DNA from: Myxococcus landrumus | GTDB lineage: Bacteria; Myxococcota; Myxococcia; Myxococcales; Myxococcaceae | Assembly: GCF_017301635.1 (NCBI RefSeq) | Contig: NZ_CP071091.1 | Span: 649,001 to 713,000 of the forward strand | DNA length: 64,000 nucleotides | Direction: 5' to 3' | Part shown: positions 46,919 to 54,770 of the stretch, one piece after another | Layout: every line of letters begins with the position of its first letter | How positions within the stretch are numbered: position 1 is the first letter of the stretch | The notes under the pieces: generated by a model | What the model was told of the DNA's origin: nothing | Seen by the model: the letters and a program-made list of their open reading frames with translations, nothing else | Database searches by the model: none | Program-made: the position numbers and the translations under genes

Positions 46919-47947
46919 ATGGGGTCGCGTCTTGCCATCATCGGAATGGGAATGCTCTCACCGGTAGGTGTTGGGGCCCCCATGACATGTGCTTCCATAC
47001 GCGCCGGAATGACCCGCCTCCGCGAACTGGAGGGTTTGGTTGATGAGCGCGGAGGACCTCTCATTGGGGCTCCACTCTCCTACCTTACGACGAGCCCACC
47101 AAGCGTCGAACGCTTGGCTGAGATGACCGTGCCCGTCCTGGCGGAGACACTTCGACAGCTTCCGAGTGAGCTAAGGGCTAGGGCCCACGTATCTTTGGCA
47201 ATGCGTGACCAGTCGCGTCCAGGAGATTGCTCGGCGCTTCAGTCCATGTTGCGCACTTCTTTCGGCGAGTTGGGGCTCTCCCGTAATACCCTTCTGTCTG
47301 TATATCCCGAGGGGAACGCGGCCGGACTTCAGGCCCTAGCTTTTTCCAGACAGCAGATACAGCAGGGTGGGCATGAAGTCGAAATCATCATTGGTGTGGA
47401 TTCGCTCCTCGATGTTCAGACACTTTCGTATTTGGCGGCGTCCCGGCGCTTGAAACAAGCGACTCAGCCGCGTGGGGCGATTCCTGGCGAGGCCTGTGTC
47501 GGCCTGGCGCTGACCTCGGAGCGCATCGCGCGTCAGGCAGGGCTCCGAAGCATTGCGTTCATCGAAGGACTCGGGCTTGCTGCCGAATCTATCCTCACTG
47601 GGCAGAACGCACCTTTGATGGGAGAGGGACTGACGCGCGCCATCGGGCTCGCCCTCGAGGATGCGGATTGGAGCGGCGCCTCGGTTCTTCAGGTGAACAC
47701 GGACTTGAATGGGGAGGTCTATCGCGCACACGAGTGGATGCTGGCACTGGTGCGGACCTTGAATTCTCCGCACGTAGTGCATCCCGCGGATTGTATTGGA
47801 GACGTCGGTGCGGCGTTCGCGCCCTTGTTGGTGGGGATGGCGGCGACGGCCTTCCAGCGTGGCTACGCACGTGGCCAGCGACTGCTGGTGTCCTGCTCCT
47901 CCGATTCGGGATTGAGAGGGGCCTGCGCCGTTGCACCAGCGAGCTGA
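46919..47947 (+). CDS. ketosynthase-fold protein of the DUF2169/PAAR effector cassette, catalytically dead
   Basis: 342 residues. A KAS/thiolase fold is visible: N-terminal RLAIIGMGMLSPVGVGAP (the usual start of ketosynthases), QQIQQGGHEVEIIIGVDSL in the place of the G-x-D-xx-hh-G-G strand, and VLQVNTDLNGEVYRAHEW in place of the HGTGT region. The nucleophile Cys position lies in YPEGNAAGL, which has no cysteine, and the conserved His are absent, so it cannot be an active condensing enzyme. Such proteins recur next to DUF2169 genes in type VI effector loci of proteobacteria and myxobacteria; the precise job (adaptor or effector loading) is unknown. First gene of a five-gene unit. Confidence 0.8.
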   Translation: MGSRLAIIGMGMLSPVGVGAPMTCASIRAGMTRLRELEGLVDERGGPLIGAPLSYLTTSPPSVERLAEMTVPVLAETLRQLPSELRARAHVSLAMRDQSRPGDCSALQSMLRTSFGELGLSRNTLLSVYPEGNAAGLQALAFSRQQIQQGGHEVEIIIGVDSLLDVQTLSYLAASRRLKQATQPRGAIPGEACVGLALTSERIARQAGLRSIAFIEGLGLAAESILTGQNAPLMGEGLTRAIGLALEDADWSGASVLQVNTDLNGEVYRAHEWMLALVRTLNSPHVVHPADCIGDVGAAFAPLLVGMAATAFQRGYARGQRLLVSCSSDSGLRGACAVAPAS

Positions 47948-47971
47948 GAGGAAACAGGAGCGTCACCCTTC

Positions 47972-48988
47972 ATGGAGGTCATCCACGACACGCCGTTTGA
48001 TGCTCGCCTCATGCCCATCCTTGATAAAGATGGTTCCGAGGCAAGAGTGGTCGTGCTCAAGGCAACCTATGAGATGGTTTCTCGGGGTGTGCTGCGTATC
48101 GCGGAGGAGCAGGTTCCCATAACTACGGTGGACGAGCACATGGGGGACCCTGCCAGTTCCTCGGTCCGTCATGAGTCGGATGGTGCCTACTTCAAGCCCT
48201 CCACGGATGTCGTCGTAGTCGGGTCGGTCTTCGCGCCAAAAGGGCGTGCTGTTCGAAGTTGTCTCGCGGGTCTCGCGATAGGGAGGACCTCGAAGGTGGT
48301 CCAGGTCTTCGGGGACAGGTACTGGAGTTGTGGCCTGATGAAGCCCATGATTTCGGAGGCGAAGCCCTTTGAAGAGACTCCCATCTGTTGGGAACGAGCT
48401 TTTGGGGGAGTGGACCCGTGGGCATCTCCTGGGAAAGTCGGAAGATGGGAGCCACGCAATCCCATTGGGACAGGCTTTCGCGTCAACTTGAGGGCTGAGA
48501 ACATTGATGGAGTAATGCTTCCCAACTTTGAGGACCCCGGGAACCTCATCACCAGTTGGAAGGACAAGCCTTCTCCGCAAGGTCTTGGCTTCACGGGGCG
48601 TGGATGGATGCCCAGGCGCCAGTACTCGGGTACGTACGATGAAGCTTGGAGGAAGTACCGCATGCCCATTCCTCCCTCGGACTTCGACTATAGATTCTTC
48701 CAAGGTGCCCCCGAAGGACTTGTCCTCCCCGAGATACTCCGAGGTGGAGAGTTTGTGCGGGCACTCCAGTTTTCGAAGGAGGGGGTCGATGAGTTCCGAG
48801 TCCCACGGCTGAATGTTTGCTTCCACGCTGTCAGCAAGGGAAGGCGAGTCCAGCTTGAAGGGCGGCTCGATACGTTAGTGCTTCAACTCGCGAGCCGCAG
48901 GGTTATCCTGACATGGCGTGGAAAGTACTCCGTCGGGCTGAGCGAACCGGCGGACCGCGTCCGCGTGACCACACATGATCTCAAGTAG
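47972..48988 (+). CDS. DUF2169 type VI secretion adaptor protein
   Basis: 338 residues. Recognisable DUF2169 pattern: PFDARLMPILDKDG near the N-terminus, VVVLKATYEM (~27), STDVVVVGSVFAPKGRAV (~76-93), TPICWERAFGGVDP (~137-150) and RNPIGTGF (~160-167), then LPNFEDPGNLI. These proteins assist loading of PAAR-tipped cargo onto the type VI spike. Codon choice is less G/C-biased than the flanking genes. Followed after 12 bp by the PAAR-like gene; the two are almost certainly functionally joined. Confidence 0.92.
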   Translation: MEVIHDTPFDARLMPILDKDGSEARVVVLKATYEMVSRGVLRIAEEQVPITTVDEHMGDPASSSVRHESDGAYFKPSTDVVVVGSVFAPKGRAVRSCLAGLAIGRTSKVVQVFGDRYWSCGLMKPMISEAKPFEETPICWERAFGGVDPWASPGKVGRWEPRNPIGTGFRVNLRAENIDGVMLPNFEDPGNLITSWKDKPSPQGLGFTGRGWMPRRQYSGTYDEAWRKYRMPIPPSDFDYRFFQGAPEGLVLPEILRGGEFVRALQFSKEGVDEFRVPRLNVCFHAVSKGRRVQLEGRLDTLVLQLASRRVILTWRGKYSVGLSEPADRVRVTTHDLK

Positions 48989-49000
48989 GAGAAGCAGGAC

Positions 49001-49381
49001 ATGTCGGTAACTGTTTCCGTCAATGCACCAGAAACCGTTGTTCATGAATCGAGCATGGGAGTTGCGCAGAGCCAACTCGATGTCTGCAAGATGCCGACCC
49101 CCGGAGGGCCTGTCCCCACGCCCTATCCCAATCTGGCGCTCTCGTCGCAGACCGCGCAGGGGAGTAAGAGTGTCCAGTGCGATGGTCACTCTATCATGCT
49201 CAAGAACTCGTCCTTCAGGATGAGTTCGGGAGACGAGCCGGGCTCATTGGGAGGCATCAAGTCAAATGGCATCAAGGGCAAGGCAGAACCTGTAAGCTAC
49301 TCCTTCGACGTCAAGGTGGAGGGAAAGAACGTGGTTCGACGATCTGACCCGATGACTCAAAATAGTACGAACTGCATTTGA
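49001..49381 (+). CDS. DUF4150 PAAR-like spike-tip protein
   Basis: 126 residues, with GTAGGAG upstream of the ATG. Features of DUF4150/PAAR-like proteins: KMPTPGGPVPTPYPNLALSS (~30-49), then SIMLKNSSFRMSSGDEPGSL (~64-83) and NVVRRSDPMTQNSTNCI at the C-terminus. This fold tips the VgrG spike and carries an effector into prey. No toxin domain is fused, so the neighbouring 189-residue protein is its probable cargo. Confidence 0.93.
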   Translation: MSVTVSVNAPETVVHESSMGVAQSQLDVCKMPTPGGPVPTPYPNLALSSQTAQGSKSVQCDGHSIMLKNSSFRMSSGDEPGSLGGIKSNGIKGKAEPVSYSFDVKVEGKNVVRRSDPMTQNSTNCI

Positions 49382-49382
49382 T

Positions 49383-49407
49383 GCCCCGCGGATGTTTCGG
49401 GGGCTTT
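49383..49407 (+). terminator. short hairpin between the PAAR-like and toxin genes
   Basis: GCCCCG (49383-49388) can pair with CGGGGGC (49398-49404, one bulged G) and is followed by TTT. It could reduce transcription into the toxin gene; the stem is short and the call is weak. Confidence 0.3.
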
Positions 49408-49424
49408 CGTGAGGCGAGGCCCGC

Positions 49425-49994
49425 ATGACGACCAAGCTCGTCAACGGCGTTTTGGTGGTGTTCAAGAAGGGCGGAGGAGACCCGAACTGCCCTCATCCGA
49501 ACGTGAAGCGTTCGGACCCATGCAAGGACGTGCGTTTTCGAGCCAAACATCAACAGGAGACGGAAAAGTACAAGAGCAGGTCCCAGAAGCGGCTTCGGAA
49601 GGCGATCAATGCAGAAGAGAGCGGAAAGTATGCGCTATCGGCGCAGCTTTTGCAGAAAGCCATCGACGACGAACGGAAGTATCTGGGGTTCGCTTTCGAG
49701 AGGAAGGTTGCCGATGAGACCCATGCCAAGGAGTTTTCAGTTAGGTATGAATGCCCGGATTGTGGCCTAAATAGTGAGATCGATGTTGTCACGAAGGATG
49801 GGGTCGTCAAGGAATGCAAATGCAGCGCGGTCGCCGCCAGTGAAAGTCAGATTCAGTCACATGCGGCTGCGGCCGCCATCTTGTTTCCTGGATCGCCTGT
49901 ACATCTGGCGGTTCCCAAGGGAGAGGGCAAGGCCGCGATCTCTCGATTCAAGAACTCCAACCTCATCTCGAAGTCGACTGTTCAGGAGCACTAA
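49425..49994 (+). CDS. candidate PD-(D/E)XK nuclease toxin (T6SS cargo)
   Basis: 189 residues. The first ~20 residues are short, then a Lys/Arg/Gln-rich helical part (residues ~40-85). The second half has the arrangement of a PD-(D/E)XK nuclease: E92 in GFAFERKV, D120 in SEIDVV, and E130-C-K132 in VVKECK, with a following helix and strand. CPDC (C110, C113) and CKC (C131, C133) may bind zinc. The DUF4150 gene is directly upstream and the probable immunity gene 2 nt downstream, the usual effector context. Activity is predicted from motif spacing only; the gene has lower G/C at third positions than neighbours, consistent with transfer. Confidence 0.68.
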   Translation: MTTKLVNGVLVVFKKGGGDPNCPHPNVKRSDPCKDVRFRAKHQQETEKYKSRSQKRLRKAINAEESGKYALSAQLLQKAIDDERKYLGFAFERKVADETHAKEFSVRYECPDCGLNSEIDVVTKDGVVKECKCSAVAASESQIQSHAAAAAILFPGSPVHLAVPKGEGKAAISRFKNSNLISKSTVQEH

Positions 49995-49996
49995 CC

Positions 49997-50743
49997 ATGT
50001 CAGGGTACTCCGAGACGGCCGTGACGCTCTCTGCTTTTCCTCTAGAACGCGCGGCGCAGGCGCTGGAGGCCGCCTTGGTCTATCTGGAGGTGGAGTGGAG
50101 TTTCCTTCCGGGCAAGGACCCGACACCGGCTCGCCTCGTCTTCGATACCCGGACAGGTGAGCTGGTACAGACGCTCCCAACGGAAGAGCGCGACATCCGG
50201 CGGGCTGTCCAGAACCACTCGTGGGTTCGGCTGGACGGTCGAGTGGAGACTCCCCGGTCTAGACATGCCGTGGAACTCATGTTGCACCCATTTCGGGCCA
50301 GCCCAGGACATGCCTGCCTGTCTATTCGGTTGGACTCGAGGGTCTACGAGTCCATCTACGTGCCGGAACGAGGCTTGGACGACGATGATGATGACGATGA
50401 GTCCTACTTCGATGAGGAGTCGATGCAGGATGTGATTCAGCTCTCGCTAGGACTGGCGCGCGTCACGGAAGCCAGCGGATTCTTGATGCAGTTCTTCAGT
50501 GGCGTAGAATTCCTGCGGCAATTCGACGAGGCGGCCTTGCGAGAACTCCTCTTGAATCCTAGCCTGTCGCTGCGGAGCAAACAGCCGTTGTTGTTGGCGG
50601 GGGCTCGGAGCACGTTGGTTTCCCGCGCCGAGATCGAGGATGCCTGGGGGACCACGGACAGTTGCAAGGTCATGGAGTCCGTGAGTGGGTATGTGCTCCT
50701 CAATCTCTTGGATACGCGGGGAATCGATTCGGAGGATGAATGA
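49997..50743 (+). CDS. probable immunity protein to the nuclease-like toxin
   Basis: 248 residues, ATG 2 nt after the toxin stop, so translationally coupled. No signal peptide or membrane segment, as expected for a cytoplasmic antidote of a nuclease. A strongly acidic run (seven Asp, residues 128-134, then E-SYFDEES) lies in the middle and could mimic nucleic acid and block the enzyme's active site; this is inference. The rest is mixed alpha/beta (SLGLARVTEASGFLMQFFSG) and unlike any immunity family I know. The context is the main evidence. Confidence 0.65.
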   Translation: MSGYSETAVTLSAFPLERAAQALEAALVYLEVEWSFLPGKDPTPARLVFDTRTGELVQTLPTEERDIRRAVQNHSWVRLDGRVETPRSRHAVELMLHPFRASPGHACLSIRLDSRVYESIYVPERGLDDDDDDDESYFDEESMQDVIQLSLGLARVTEASGFLMQFFSGVEFLRQFDEAALRELLLNPSLSLRSKQPLLLAGARSTLVSRAEIEDAWGTTDSCKVMESVSGYVLLNLLDTRGIDSEDE

Positions 50744-50919
50744 CGCAGGTCGTGTCCCTATAAGTGTGTAGTCGGCGAGCAGGGCTGAGCGGGAAAGAGG
50801 GAAGCTCCTCGGAGAAACCAACCGAGACGGTCTCCCCCTCCCCCTGTGTCAGGGAAGTTGTCGCCTCGGCGGAGATGCCGAGCTGACGACGCCTTGGGGG
50901 CGAGAGCAGGCAGGCTGCG
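50744..50919. other. junction between immunity gene and IS3 element
   Basis: 176 bp without a gene. The IS3 left end probably lies here: a hairpin CTCGGC (50865-50870) / GCCGAG (50877-50882) precedes the OrfA start, and the sequence around 50757-50780 begins TGTCCCTATAAGTGTGTAG. No matching right end was found downstream, so the boundary is uncertain. Confidence 0.35.
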
Positions 50920-51480
50920 GTGCCGTACACAGATGCATTCAAGACGCAGATGGTGAAGCGGATGGTGGGCCCGGGCGCGGTGAGTGCCGCGGCGCTAGCC
51001 CGGCAGGTGGGAGTGTCCCAGCCGACGTTGTCGCAGTGGTTGCGCGAGGCGAATAGGGTGGCGGCGATGACGCCTCCGCCTGAAGAAAAGAAGCCCACCG
51101 TGCCCGCAGGGCCGAAGAAGTGGACGCCGGAGGAGAAGCTGCGCGTGCTGGCGGCAATCCAGGGGCTCACGGGTGAAGAGCTGGGTGCGTTGCTGCGCAG
51201 CGAGGGGCTGCACGAGGCGCAGCTGAGGGAGTGGCAGCAAGCCGCTGAGGGGGCGCTGTCGGGTACCTCCACGGAGCCTCTGCCCGCCAAGGAGCGCAAG
51301 CGCCTGGCCGCCGCCGAGAAGGGGGTGAAGGAGCTCGAGCGGGAGCTGCACCGCAAGGAGAAGGCGTTGGCGGAGACGGCCGCGCTGCTGGTGCTCAAAA
51401 GGAAACTTCAGGCGATAGGCTGGGACGAGCGGCCCCGGGAAGGCGAGGACGACGCAGCGGACGAGAAGAGCGAGAAGTGA
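50920..51480 (+). mobile_element. IS3-family transposase OrfA (helix-turn-helix)
   Basis: 186 residues from GTG 50920. N-terminal HTH with YTDAFKTQMVKRMVGPGAVS and ALARQVGVSQPTLSQWLREA, the IS3 OrfA DNA-binding motif; then KWTPEEKLRVLAAIQGLTGE, a second helical HTH-like unit, and a C-terminal leucine-rich coiled coil (EKGVKELERELHRKEKALAE) that in IS3 OrfA mediates dimerisation. Its stop overlaps the GTG of OrfB (GTGA). The gene is intact, unlike OrfB. Confidence 0.9.
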
Positions 51481-52105
51481 CGCTCGCCCTCGTAGACGAG
51501 GCGCTGGCCAAGGGCGTGCGCCTGGAGGTTGTCTGCGAGCGGCTGGGAGTGGCTGCGCGCACCATTCAGCGCTGGAGGAAGCCCGCCACGGCGGAGGACC
51601 GGCGATGCGGCCCTCATACCCGGCCCGCCAACCGGCTCTCCGAGGTGGAGCGCCGCCGAGTGCTCGCGGTGGCCCCATGAAGGGCGCCACGCTCCTGGCC
51701 ACCCTGCAGTGGCTGGGCGTCACACCGTCCTTCAGTCGGCCCCGCGTCTCGGACGACAACGCCTTCTCCGAGGCCCTCTTCCGTACGCTGAAGTACCGCC
51801 CCAGCTTTCCCCTGAGGCCCTTCGCGTCCGTCGAGGCCGCGCACGATTGGGTGACTCGCTTCGTGGACTGGTAGAACACCGAGCACCGACATTCGGCCAT
51901 CCGCTTCGTCACACCCGACGACAGGCACTTCGGTCGCGAGGCCGCACTGCTGGCTCGACGCCACGGGCTCTACCAGCGTGCTCGAGCCCGTCACCCCGAG
52001 CGCTGGAGTCGCGGCACGCGCGACTGGACGCCGGCAGGCCCCGTGCGCCTCAACCCCGCTCCAAACCTCGCTCTGCTTCAGCAGGAAATGCGGGACGCCG
52101 GCTGA
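51477..52105 (+). pseudogene. decayed IS3-family OrfB (integrase-core transposase)
   Basis: Three pieces remain. The first (51477-51680) encodes the HTH start TLALVDEALAKGVRLEVVCE and stops at TGA. The second (51677-51874) carries the end of the DDE integrase core: SRPRVSDDNAFSEALFRTLK (the E region of the DDE triad), and ends at TAG. The frame then continues intact as NTEHRHSAIRFVTP up to TGA 52103-52105. The piece between RRRVLAVAP and MKGATLLATL, normally ~150 residues with the first two catalytic Asp, is deleted, and the conserved W-Y-N-T-E-H-R-H has its Tyr codon changed to TAG. Inactive element. Confidence 0.9.
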
Positions 52106-52412
52106 ACCCTCTCACGCGACAACTACCTTGACGCTCGCCGAAGCGGCTCAATCAACTGCCACTGTTCGTCGGTCAGGTCCACCGGTCCGCTTCGAGCATG
52201 TCCATCGTCCTCATGTCGATCAGAGCCCCGACTTTCACTCCCATGCCCGCTCGCTCAACTTCGAGACCGGTTCTAGCCCCGGTGACGAGTGTCTGCTTCC
52301 TGTCGAAGGCCCTCACCCAAGGTTCGATTCCATCCAAAGACATGCACTGGAGTCTGTCTTGACGTGTTCACCAGGGCACTGGCACTTGGAAGGTCTTCCC
52401 AGGAGGCCCGCA
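52106..52412. other. non-coding stretch after the IS elements
   Basis: About 307 bp with no gene apart from the IS5 relic. The part from about 52200 to 52400 probably contains the promoter of the SCP2-P450 operon; TTGACG at about 52358 could be a -35 element, without a convincing -10. Otherwise nothing is seen. Confidence 0.35.
52123..52200 (-). pseudogene. relic of an IS5-family transposase N-terminus
   Basis: On the reverse strand the frame reads RSGPVDLTDEQWQLIEPLRR and ends at TAG 52123-52125. DLTDEQWxLIEPL is the N-terminal signature of IS5-group (DUF4096) transposases. Only about 20 residues remain, so this is a remnant adjoining the IS3 right flank. Confidence 0.75.
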
Positions 52413-52748
52413 ATGCCACGCGTTTCCAGTGTCAAAGAATACTTCGATACGCTGCCCGCCCGCTTCGTGACGGGTGCTTCCAAGGGCGTCAACGCGGTCT
52501 TCCAGTTCAACCTGCCTGGGGATGGAGGCGGCACCTACCACGTGGAGGTCGCCGACGGCACCATGGCGGTGCATGAGGGGCCCGCGGCTTCGCCCACCGC
52601 GACGCTCCAGATGAACGCGCAGGAGTACCTCAAGATGGCGAATGGAGACCTCAACGGGATGATGGCCTTCATGAGCGGGAGCCTCAAGGTGACGGGCAAC
52701 ATGATGCTCGCCCAGAAGCTGCAAGCCATCTTCCCGCAGGGGGCCTGA
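52413..52748 (+). CDS. SCP2 sterol-carrier-like protein
   Basis: 111 residues from ATG 52413 with AGGAGG at 52401-52406, spaced 6 nt. The single SCP2 domain has VNAVFQFNLPGDGGGTYHVE, the TATLQMNAQEYLKMANGDLN helix-loop and GSLKVTGNMMLAQKLQAIFP, the usual end of the hydrophobic-tunnel domain that binds sterols or acyl chains. Nine nt before the P450 gene, so co-translated; it may present a lipid substrate to it. Sterol specificity itself is not shown by sequence. Confidence 0.93.
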   Translation: MPRVSSVKEYFDTLPARFVTGASKGVNAVFQFNLPGDGGGTYHVEVADGTMAVHEGPAASPTATLQMNAQEYLKMANGDLNGMMAFMSGSLKVTGNMMLAQKLQAIFPQGA

Positions 52749-52757
52749 CGCGCGCCC

Positions 52758-53999
52758 ATGGAGCCCGACTTCAATCCAGCGCATCCCGCCTTCCGGGCGG
52801 ACCCCCACCGTTGGCTCGGCTGGCTGCGTGAGCGAGACCCCGTTCACTTCAGCCCGCGACTCAATGCCTGGGTCCTCACCCGGTACGACGACGTCCGCCG
52901 CGCCGCGACGGACGTGTCCCACTTCAGCAATGACACGCTGTCGGTCCTGGTGGGCAAGCACGCGGGAGCCATGGGGCCCCGGAGGACGGAGCACCGCATC
53001 GGCACGAACCTGGGCATGGCGGACGGTGCGGTCCACACCCGGCTCCGCGCCGCCATCGCGCCTTCCTTCACACCCGCGGCCATCCAACGACTGGAAGGGG
53101 AGCTCCAGCACTTCGTCGATGGGTTGCTGCGTCGGGCGGCGTCTGGAGGCGAGCTGGACCTCGTCGCCGGACTGGGCCGGCCGCTTGCCGTCGAGGCCGT
53201 GGCCTCCGGACTGTTCGGCATCCCCGAAGGAGAGCGGGAGCCGCTGTTCGGCTGGGCGGCGGCCACCACGCGCATCAGCGACCCCTTGCTCACCCGCGAG
53301 GAGCGCAGGGAGAACTTCCTCGAGCTCACCCGGTTCGCTGACTACCTGGACGCGCTGATTGTCCGGCGACGGCAACAGCCCGGGGACGACCTGCTCTCAC
53401 GCATCGCCGACACGGACCGAAGTGGCCTCTCTCATCCGGAGGTGCTCGCGACGTGCATGTCGATTGTCGGGGGTGGCATCGACACGGTCAGCATGGGCAT
53501 CAGCCGAGGCATCCTGGCGTTGCTGGACCATCCCGGCCAGATGGAGCTCCTGCGGGAGAACCCAGACCTGCTGCCGGGCGCGACGGAGGAGATCCTCCGC
53601 TTCTGCGCGCCCGCCGTGTTCGCCGCACGCGTGGTTCGCACGGACCTGGAGCTGAAGGAGAAGACGCTCAAGGCAGGGGACGTGGTGCTCTACTCACCGG
53701 CCGCGGCCTGTCGGGACCCCGCGGTCTTCTCGGATCCGGATCGCCTCGACCTGCGCCGCGAAGTCGAGCGGGGCCACAACCTGGCGTTTGGTCATGGCGC
53801 CCACTACTGCATCGGCGCGGCGCTCGCCCGGCTGGAGCTGCGCGTGGCCTTTCGCGGGGTCCTCTCCCGTCTGCCTCGCCTCGAGCTGAAGGTGCCCCGG
53901 TCCTTCCTGACGTATGGACGCAACCTCATGTCCATGGGCATCGAGTCCCTGCCCGTCACCTTCCGACCGGGCCCGCCTCAGAACATCCCGTTGCCATGA
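52758..53999 (+). CDS. cytochrome P450 (SCP2-linked)
   Basis: 413 residues. I-helix VGGGIDTVSMG (the acid-alcohol pair D-T is present), K-helix ATEEILRFCAP with ExxR, and heme loop AFGHGAHYCIGAALARLE. Organisation SCP2-P450 in one transcript suggests oxidation of a lipid or steroid carried by SCP2. The 3' end overlaps the convergent NTF2-like gene by 22 bp. No redox partner adjoins. Confidence 0.95.
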   Translation: MEPDFNPAHPAFRADPHRWLGWLRERDPVHFSPRLNAWVLTRYDDVRRAATDVSHFSNDTLSVLVGKHAGAMGPRRTEHRIGTNLGMADGAVHTRLRAAIAPSFTPAAIQRLEGELQHFVDGLLRRAASGGELDLVAGLGRPLAVEAVASGLFGIPEGEREPLFGWAAATTRISDPLLTREERRENFLELTRFADYLDALIVRRRQQPGDDLLSRIADTDRSGLSHPEVLATCMSIVGGGIDTVSMGISRGILALLDHPGQMELLRENPDLLPGATEEILRFCAPAVFAARVVRTDLELKEKTLKAGDVVLYSPAAACRDPAVFSDPDRLDLRREVERGHNLAFGHGAHYCIGAALARLELRVAFRGVLSRLPRLELKVPRSFLTYGRNLMSMGIESLPVTFRPGPPQNIPLP

Positions 54000-54748
54000 G
54001 TCAGCGTGTCCGGGATGGGCTGGTGGACATCCCAGTGCTCGGCGAGCTTCCCGTCCTCGACGCGGAACAGGTCGTAGAAGGCCATCCGCCTGTCGCCAAG
54101 CGCACCCTCGGATTGCGCGAACACGAAGTGGCCTTCGCCGATGATGCGATGGACACGCGCGTATCGCACAGGGGCGCCCCGGGCCGCGAGCGCCTGGAGG
54201 TGTGAGACGAAGCCGCTCACTCCATCCTCGACGCCGAGGCTGTGCTGGAGGTAGCGGTCCCCATCGAAGAACCCGTGAAGCGCTCCGAGCTCGCCCGACA
54301 CGAGCGCGGTGTCGAGGAAGCGCGCGACCAGGGCCTTGTTGGCGGCGGTGCGCTCGAGGTCCTTCACCGCCGTGGGGCCGTCGACCATGGTGCGGCCGAG
54401 CGCGGACGCGGGCGGTTGCTCCTGCATCGCATCCCAGTGCTCCACGAGCAGTCCGTCGCGGAGGCGGAAGAGGTCGAACACGGCCCGCTTCTGTCCCGCG
54501 GAGAGCCACTCGCTGTGGACGAGGACCAGGTCGCCGTCCTCCAAGAAGCGCAGCGGGATGAACCGGTTGTCGGGGATGCGCTTCAGCTCGTCCAGCAGCC
54601 CCACCAGCCCCGCGCGACCCGAGGGCATGAAGGGGTTGTGCTGGACGTAGTCCTCGGCGACCAGGCGCTCGAAGACCGACCTGTTGGCCCGGCCGAAGCC
54701 GTCCTCCAGGAGCTCCATGACGACGGACCGCAGGGGACGCGAGGCCAT
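53978..54748 (-). CDS. SnoaL/NTF2-like protein with two tandem domains
   Basis: 256 residues from ATG ending at 54748, with GGAGG 6 nt upstream. Two NTF2-like units: the first about 5-125 (RSVFERLVAEDYVQHNPFMP ... FDLFRLRDGLLVEHWDAM), the second about 135-255 (ARFLDTALVSGELGALHGFF ... FYDLFRVEDGKLAEHWDVHQ). Both end in the (L/F)-x-x-G-x-(L/I)-x-EHWD pattern of SnoaL-like polyketide cyclases and hydratases. Ketosteroid isomerases share the fold, so a role on the product of the neighbouring P450 is possible but only inference. Confidence 0.9.
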   Translation of the reverse strand: MASRPLRSVVMELLEDGFGRANRSVFERLVAEDYVQHNPFMPSGRAGLVGLLDELKRIPDNRFIPLRFLEDGDLVLVHSEWLSAGQKRAVFDLFRLRDGLLVEHWDAMQEQPPASALGRTMVDGPTAVKDLERTAANKALVARFLDTALVSGELGALHGFFDGDRYLQHSLGVEDGVSGFVSHLQALAARGAPVRYARVHRIIGEGHFVFAQSEGALGDRRMAFYDLFRVEDGKLAEHWDVHQPIPDTLTHGNGMF

Positions 54749-54770
54749 TGAATCCTCCGAACGCCGTGGG

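Noticed and set aside
50757..52141. IS terminal inverted repeat from TCGGCGAGC (left) and GCTCGCCGA (right)
   Set aside because: Right copy lies inside the IS5 relic coding sequence; a 9-bp match in GC-rich DNA can be chance.
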